A stretch of DNA of 64,000 nucleotides, from contig JBAMDO010000001.1 of the NCBI GenBank assembly GCA_037074765.1, positions 186,001 through 250,000 of the forward strand, in the 5' to 3' direction. The stretch is from Mansonella perstans. Lineage: Eukaryota > Nematoda > Chromadorea > Rhabditida > Onchocercidae. The notes under the pieces are model-generated. The model made no database searches and was not told the origin of the DNA. It saw only the letters and a program-made list of their open reading frames with translations. Shown one piece after another: positions 59,368 to 64,000 of the stretch. Every line of letters starts with the position of its first letter. The stretch's first letter is position 1. Position numbers and translations under genes: made by a program.

Positions 59368-61508
59368 TCAGCGTTTAGCTGCATCATTGGCTTTCTTTAA
59401 ATGAAAATTGTAAATATTCAGCCAAAGTAAATTTGAATATTCAAATAGAGAAGTCTTGAAAATTTGTAAAACTACCGAATTTTTCAATTTTTCGACAAAT
59501 TGTTTAAGTACTTCAGCAATATAATTAACATCTTGGATATTTGATATCCTTTCAGTAGGATCGCCCAACAAGGCTGGCAGTTTTTTAATTGATTCCAAGG
59601 ATTTGATGGAGCGTTTCAAATTTCGAAGGCACTTAATTGATTTTACTGTTTTAATCATGAATTGTAGTGATTTAAATATGAATTATATTTTATATGCTTT
59701 AATATATCAAAGTACTTCAAAGACTCTACTTATACTCTCTGGATATTCATTGGCTTGAAGCAGTGTTCATTCTTAATAAAATTTCCTTTTTAAAATTGAA
59801 CAAAAATAACCGTGGAATAATTCTCAGTGATTTCAATAACTCCAAAAAACTTAGAAGCTTTTGCAGCACTATCATTTTGCATATTTTGTACTGTTCGTGC
59901 TTTGTTAACTTCTCCACTCTCTCTGCTATACTGAAAAGTTTGATATTCCGTATTATATAGCAATACTATTTTTTAATATCAATCTTAGTAGCAATAAATC
60001 AAAAGCCAACGAACCAACTTATCAGTAGTAGCTAAAGTTGACTGATAACATGGACTCCTTTTCAGTACTTCAATAATTTCTTCTATTTGTTGTCCTATTT
60101 TTTCAATAGGTGCTAGACGATCGATCAATTCAACAAGATGTCGTTCTGTTCGCCACATCACATTGTTAACATCTTGTGAAATTGGACTTTCTATTAGCCT
60201 TCTGAAATTGATTCAATGTCTGCGCTTCCACATCATTTCAAAGTGATATCATAATCCATTAAAATTCAAAATTTTGACAGAAGTGTAAAGTTGCAAAATA
60301 TCGACCCCAAAAATGCTAAACGAGCCAAGGGATCTTTTGTAATATTTTTTGTGCAGTTAAATGCATCTGTCAAATCAATGATAGAATGATAAGAAATGTC
60401 TAAATTTACTTTTTGCAATATTTGCATAAAGCATTCATATCATTTTGCCATTTCACATTTTCATTCTGTAATCGTTCTTGCCAATCTCGATTCAAGTCAT
60501 CCACTCGATTATTCATCTGCAATGTGCCTGTAAAACTGCTGGATCGAATCTTGATCGAATTCACTTCTTTCTTTTTCAATCATTTCACAATTTTCAGTCA
60601 ATCATTTAGAGTATTTTTTTCTCCCATTCTTGATAAAATATTACTTCATTTATCGTTTCGACGGGAAAAACATTTGATTGGAAATGACACCTCAATTATA
60701 ATTTTGTTTGTGGCATCATTGATTTTTTGTAAAATTTTCTCCAACTCCGCAATTTTTTTCGACATTAAATGCCTTTCCATTAATTTGTCCTTTAAAAAAA
60801 CAAAACTTTTCACAATGAGAAAATACAATTTTTGAAAACTGGAATAAATTTGATTAAATTCAAAGAAATATAGCAAAACAAACTAAGGACATTCAATTTT
60901 TCAATGAATTTTTTCCTTCCATTTTTTTCCGTAAATTGTTGGCTTAAATTTTTACCCATTTGTCGGTCTTTTTTGACTTCTAGTAAATGTTTTTGATTAT
61001 TCAAAATGAAACCTTTAAAGCAGTAATAACATGTTTCACTTCTTCCACATTCGCCTTCGCTTTCGTCTTCGATCGTTTAGCATCCTAAAATCTATCATTT
61101 TTTCTTCATGAAATTAATTTTAAATTTCGTCGAAGGTAATTAAAGAATTTGCTGTTTATTACAATGAAACATTTAAAGGTATTAACAATCGAACTGTAAA
61201 ATGATCGTAAAAGTGCTATATTTCTTAATGAAAATATTGCAACTGAATTGTTGTCTTCTTTATTACTCAATGCAGGTCGTCATAGGGAAGTGAATTCATT
61301 TCATCATTTTATTTAGCAATAACAAATTAAAGTGGGATAGATTTATCTAATTGATATACTCGATAGTTTACAGGTGAAATTGAATGAATTAAATCGATGA
61401 ATAGATGCTTCTAACAAGTTCACTTATCGTGCCATCAGAATATTTCGTGTAGTTTTCCTGTGAACCAATGTTGCTTGTTTGTTTCTTAATTCTATCTCTT
61501 TTTTCCAT
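59368..61508 (-). CDS. Unrecognised helical/coiled-coil protein, multi-exon
   Basis: Several minus-strand exons with acceptor and donor sites encode charged heptad-like helices. One begins DAKRSKTKAKANVEEVKHVI (from about 61085). Others carry DKLMERHLMSKKIAELEKIL (from about 60792), MNNRVDDLNRDWQERLQNEN (from about 60517), RLIESPISQDVNNVMWRTER (from about 60202) and IAERVEKLTKHEQYKICKMI (from about 59936). The last exon ends ...KKANDAAKR with a stop at 59370-59368. A possible first exon starts at 61508 (MEKRDRIKKQTSNIG). Not all junctions phase cleanly; near 60400 two overlapping frames both look coding. Some exon edges, or the integrity of the gene, are therefore uncertain. I do not recognise the family. 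The pattern suggests a structural or complex-forming component. Confidence 0.45.
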
Positions 61509-62072
61509 TTCGCGTTTTTCTGCTAGCAATAACAAACTATTTTATATGTTTAATTCAATTCATTGAACTTTATATGTTGTGATAAAATAAATCACCTTAT
61601 CAATTGAAATGGAATAGTTAACTAATTACATTTGCGCCTTTATTTATCTTTTTATACTGATTTCTATAAATATGCAAAAAAATGCCACTATGTAATGCAT
61701 ATGTCACACATTCATTCATTAATGTCATTTCACATTAGTGAAGTTAACTGATGTCATAAAGCGACCATCAATGTAGCATACTTCATTAATGCTTGGGAGA
61801 GCAGATCAGGATGATGGTAATGCTATTATGTATCAACAAGTAGATATTTGATTGCTAATTGTCCTGATTGGCAGTTAACTTCGTGACTTTGATTCATTTC
61901 ATTTCCATTTCCATTACAAATTTCATCTATACTGTAATAATATGCCATTTTATGGAATACATATCGAAAAGAATCTTGAACAACTCAGTTGTGGAAATAT
62001 AGCAAATATCGGATCGTTAAAAAATTAAATTTAAAAGAAAGATCAAAGTCTTATCACTTTTCAGATTCTCGT
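61509..62072. other. Divergent intergenic region upstream of ATG101
   Basis: No exon was recognised. It holds the ATG101 promoter and possibly that of the helical protein. Confidence 0.5.
62055..62064 (+). promoter_or_regulatory. Probable spliced-leader acceptor of ATG101
   Basis: CACTTTTCAG ends at 62064, eight bases before the ATG. It is a near-perfect TTTTCAG acceptor with no preceding exon seen. Confidence 0.6.
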
Positions 62073-62144
62073 ATGAATGCACGCAATCATCAGTTCCAGT
62101 TAGTAAGTCCTCATTCTATCCTGCAATACTTTTGCAGCGCTTTC

Positions 62145-62177
<33 letters not shown>

Positions 62178-64000
62178 GAAGTTTTTTCTTCTTTCTGTCC
62201 TTGTCTCTTTTCTAAATGTATTATGCAAATGTACTGTGAAAAAAAATATGTGTAAATCCATATTTACTATTTCAAACTTATTAATTCATCCATTTATCCA
62301 TGTTATTTGTTTGTCTTATTTACTATCATTTTAGACTGTTGATGAACATCAGATACGAGATGCAGTCTCAACAGTCTTCCACACTATCCTTTTACATAGA
62401 AGCGTGCCTAAAGTAATTTTTCATTTCTTTTAAAAATATACTGTAATCTCGTTTCATCTATACATTAAGTGCCATTTGGTGATTAGAAGTAATATGCTCA
62501 ATACTCATCACCTTTTTTTCTCTTTGTAGAAATAAAAATGATGATGCATATTTTCACCAAGGTAAAATAGCCTTGGTGAAGAATTTTCCTAATTTAGAAG
62601 AGAATAAAAAGTATAATTTATCCTGTTCAGCAGTTTAGTTTTTTCCTTTGTAGATGCATTACACTAGCGAAATAAACTTTCAACTCGGGTCTATTGGTGT
62701 TGAGGAGGTGGATTGTAGTACTTTGAATTTAAGTTATGTAAGTTTATTTTAAGTTTGTTCAGAGAGATATGAATACGTGTATATAAGCTGCTTGCTGTGT
62801 GAGTGAGAGTAAAGCGCTGTATCATATGATTATCATTTGGTCCTTAGCTTTATACTTTTTTAATGTTTTTACTTGAAGAGAAATAAGTCATTTCATCTTA
62901 GAAATCCTTTGAAAATCTGAAATCCATTTTAAAGTTGACGGTTAAAACATTCAGGTACGTGTAAATAGTCCAAAACTGGTTTCCTGTTTGCATGAGGAAA
63001 TTGATTGTTTCGTGCAGTGCATTTGGCGCTCCATTGAAAGTGTTATCTCACCTCGTTTTTATTCTCCACCACCAGTATCACTGCTCACTCATTATGGGAC
63101 TCCACTTCTGAATGCTAAGTTGGTTTTAGTACTTCTTTTTTTGCAAATTAAATTGTCCAGGAATTCGGTTTATGGCAACACTCTCTATCCAGAGTTCAAA
63201 GATAATGCTAAATATCTGGATCGATTTCTTTATTTGAAACATGCATTTTACTTCGGAATCCTGGATACATGATCGATTTCTTTATTTGAAACATGCATTT
63301 TACTTCGGAATCCTGGATACATGTTTTCATAATCTGTATTTAGGATTCCGAAGGCATTAATAGCTTCGTGATTTAAAATATAAGTTTATCATTTTATAGT
63401 TTGTTGCTAGAAAATTGGTTTTTAAAATTTTTGAAGTAGTTTTCTGATAACGTCATAATTTATTTCAGAATTGATTTAGAATTTTATCAAAAAAAGAAAC
63501 GGTCATGGCCATTATCAGATTACGAAATCCCATGGGAAATTTGGCAAATGCAGCTTGGTGTGGTTAGAATCAAAGAACGGGGTAATCATATAATATTTTT
63601 CGTGTTATAATTCGGTTAATCATACATTTATCCATTAAAGTCTCTAAGACAAGACCGAAATATTTTTTGGATACTATAAAAACAAATGAGAGCTTTAGTC
63701 CAGCATTGGATTTAATGATATGATCCAGCTTCTGGAAGAGGTTACTTCTGAAAGAGTTATTTCTCCGACTTTTTGTACGAATGTTTGAGGTACTTCTTTT
63801 AGTCCTTTTTCCAATAAATCCTCTGTATTTATATTGAAAGCTATTTTTCAGAGTACTGGGAGCGAATGCGTGAGGAAGTGGCAGATTCGGTATCAGAAAT
63901 TGTGCTTAAAGCATGCTCTCTGATTAGTCGACCTCAGTATATGCCACAAACGCCTACTCGTTCGGAAGTGACGAGTATTTTTAATACAAGTTTTCTTGAG
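62073..64000 (+). CDS. epg-9: ATG101 (autophagy-related protein 101), 3' end outside window
   Basis: Exons 62073-62102, 62335-62412, 62654-62737, 62955-63118, 63469-63581 and 63852 to the window end join in phase. Recognisable ATG101 segments are AVSTVFHTILLHRS, IGVEEVDCSTLNLSYVRVNS, DLEFYQKKKRSWPLSDYEIP, PWEIW, and PQYMPQTPTRSEVTSIFNTS. ATG101 is a HORMA-fold partner of ATG13 in the ULK/UNC-51 autophagy initiation complex; the C. elegans counterpart is EPG-9. Residues 132-134 read W-P-L where human has W-P-F, the so-called WF finger. A donor at 63118 rather than 63074 was chosen because only it keeps phase. About 170 residues are visible; the C-terminal part is beyond 64000. Confidence 0.93.
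62148..62176. repeat. Long poly(T) tract in ATG101 intron 1
   Basis: A run of nearly 30 T residues lies on the + strand between exon 1 and exon 2. It is a possible slippage or assembly-error site, with no evident function. Confidence 0.9.
63219..63322. repeat. Perfect 52-bp tandem duplication in ATG101 intron 4
   Basis: Two copies of a unit starting GATCGATTTCTTTATTTGAA lie at 63219-63270 and 63271-63322, with no difference seen. It is recent, or an assembly artefact. Confidence 0.95.

Noticed and set aside
60413..60835. 140-codon plus-strand open frame
   Set aside because: It runs antisense to coding exons of the helical protein and is rich in Phe/Ser, as expected for the complement of Lys/Glu-rich coding sequence.

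Overview
The window is strongly AT-rich eukaryotic genomic DNA from a nematode, most likely a filarial-type parasite (inference). Genes are split into many short exons with GT donors and TTTTCAG- or TTGCAG-type acceptors. Several genes have such an acceptor a few to a few tens of bases before the start codon, as expected for spliced-leader trans-splicing. A ground-like domain gene, from a nematode-specific family, supports the placement.

Layout. 1-3.1 kb: no gene seen. 3.1-14.6 kb (+): a large TTC28-like tetratricopeptide-repeat gene. 14.9-19.9 kb (-): MCM6, 18 exons, rebuilt completely at 818 residues. 21.2-22.6 kb (+): a UBE2L3/UbcH7-type ubiquitin-conjugating enzyme. 23.6-26.2 kb (+): GDP-L-fucose synthase, 8 exons, 320 residues, with a tRNA-like relic in its second intron. 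26.9-41.2 kb is a repeat-dominated accessory zone. It holds a broken BEL/Pao retroelement 5' half (+), an inverted repeat, a truncated receptor-like gene, a cluster of inverted and direct repeats carrying three decaying copies of a small secreted-protein gene, a non-LTR reverse transcriptase fragment, a BEL/Pao 3' half with integrase and an envelope-like remnant (-), and a partial copy of the neighbouring SSB-like gene. 42.4-45.8 kb (+): a WD40 gene resembling DCAF11/WDR23. 48.0-49.3 kb (-) and 50.4-51.9 kb (+): two head-to-head genes, both apparently OB-fold single-stranded-DNA-binding-like with mitochondrial-type N-termini. 52.9-54.8 kb (+): SNAP-29. 56.0-57.3 kb (-): a secreted ground-like protein. 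59.4-61.5 kb (-): an unrecognised helical/coiled-coil gene. 62.1-64.0 kb (+): ATG101, cut by the window end.

The housekeeping genes cover DNA replication (MCM6), mitochondrial DNA maintenance (the OB-fold pair), ubiquitin transfer (UBE2L3-like; DCAF11-like substrate receptor), nucleotide-sugar synthesis, membrane fusion (SNAP-29) and autophagy initiation (ATG101). They do not form an obvious operon. The unusual material is the 27-41 kb zone and the head-to-head OB-fold pair. All assignments come from reading motifs and splice junctions by eye, with no database search.
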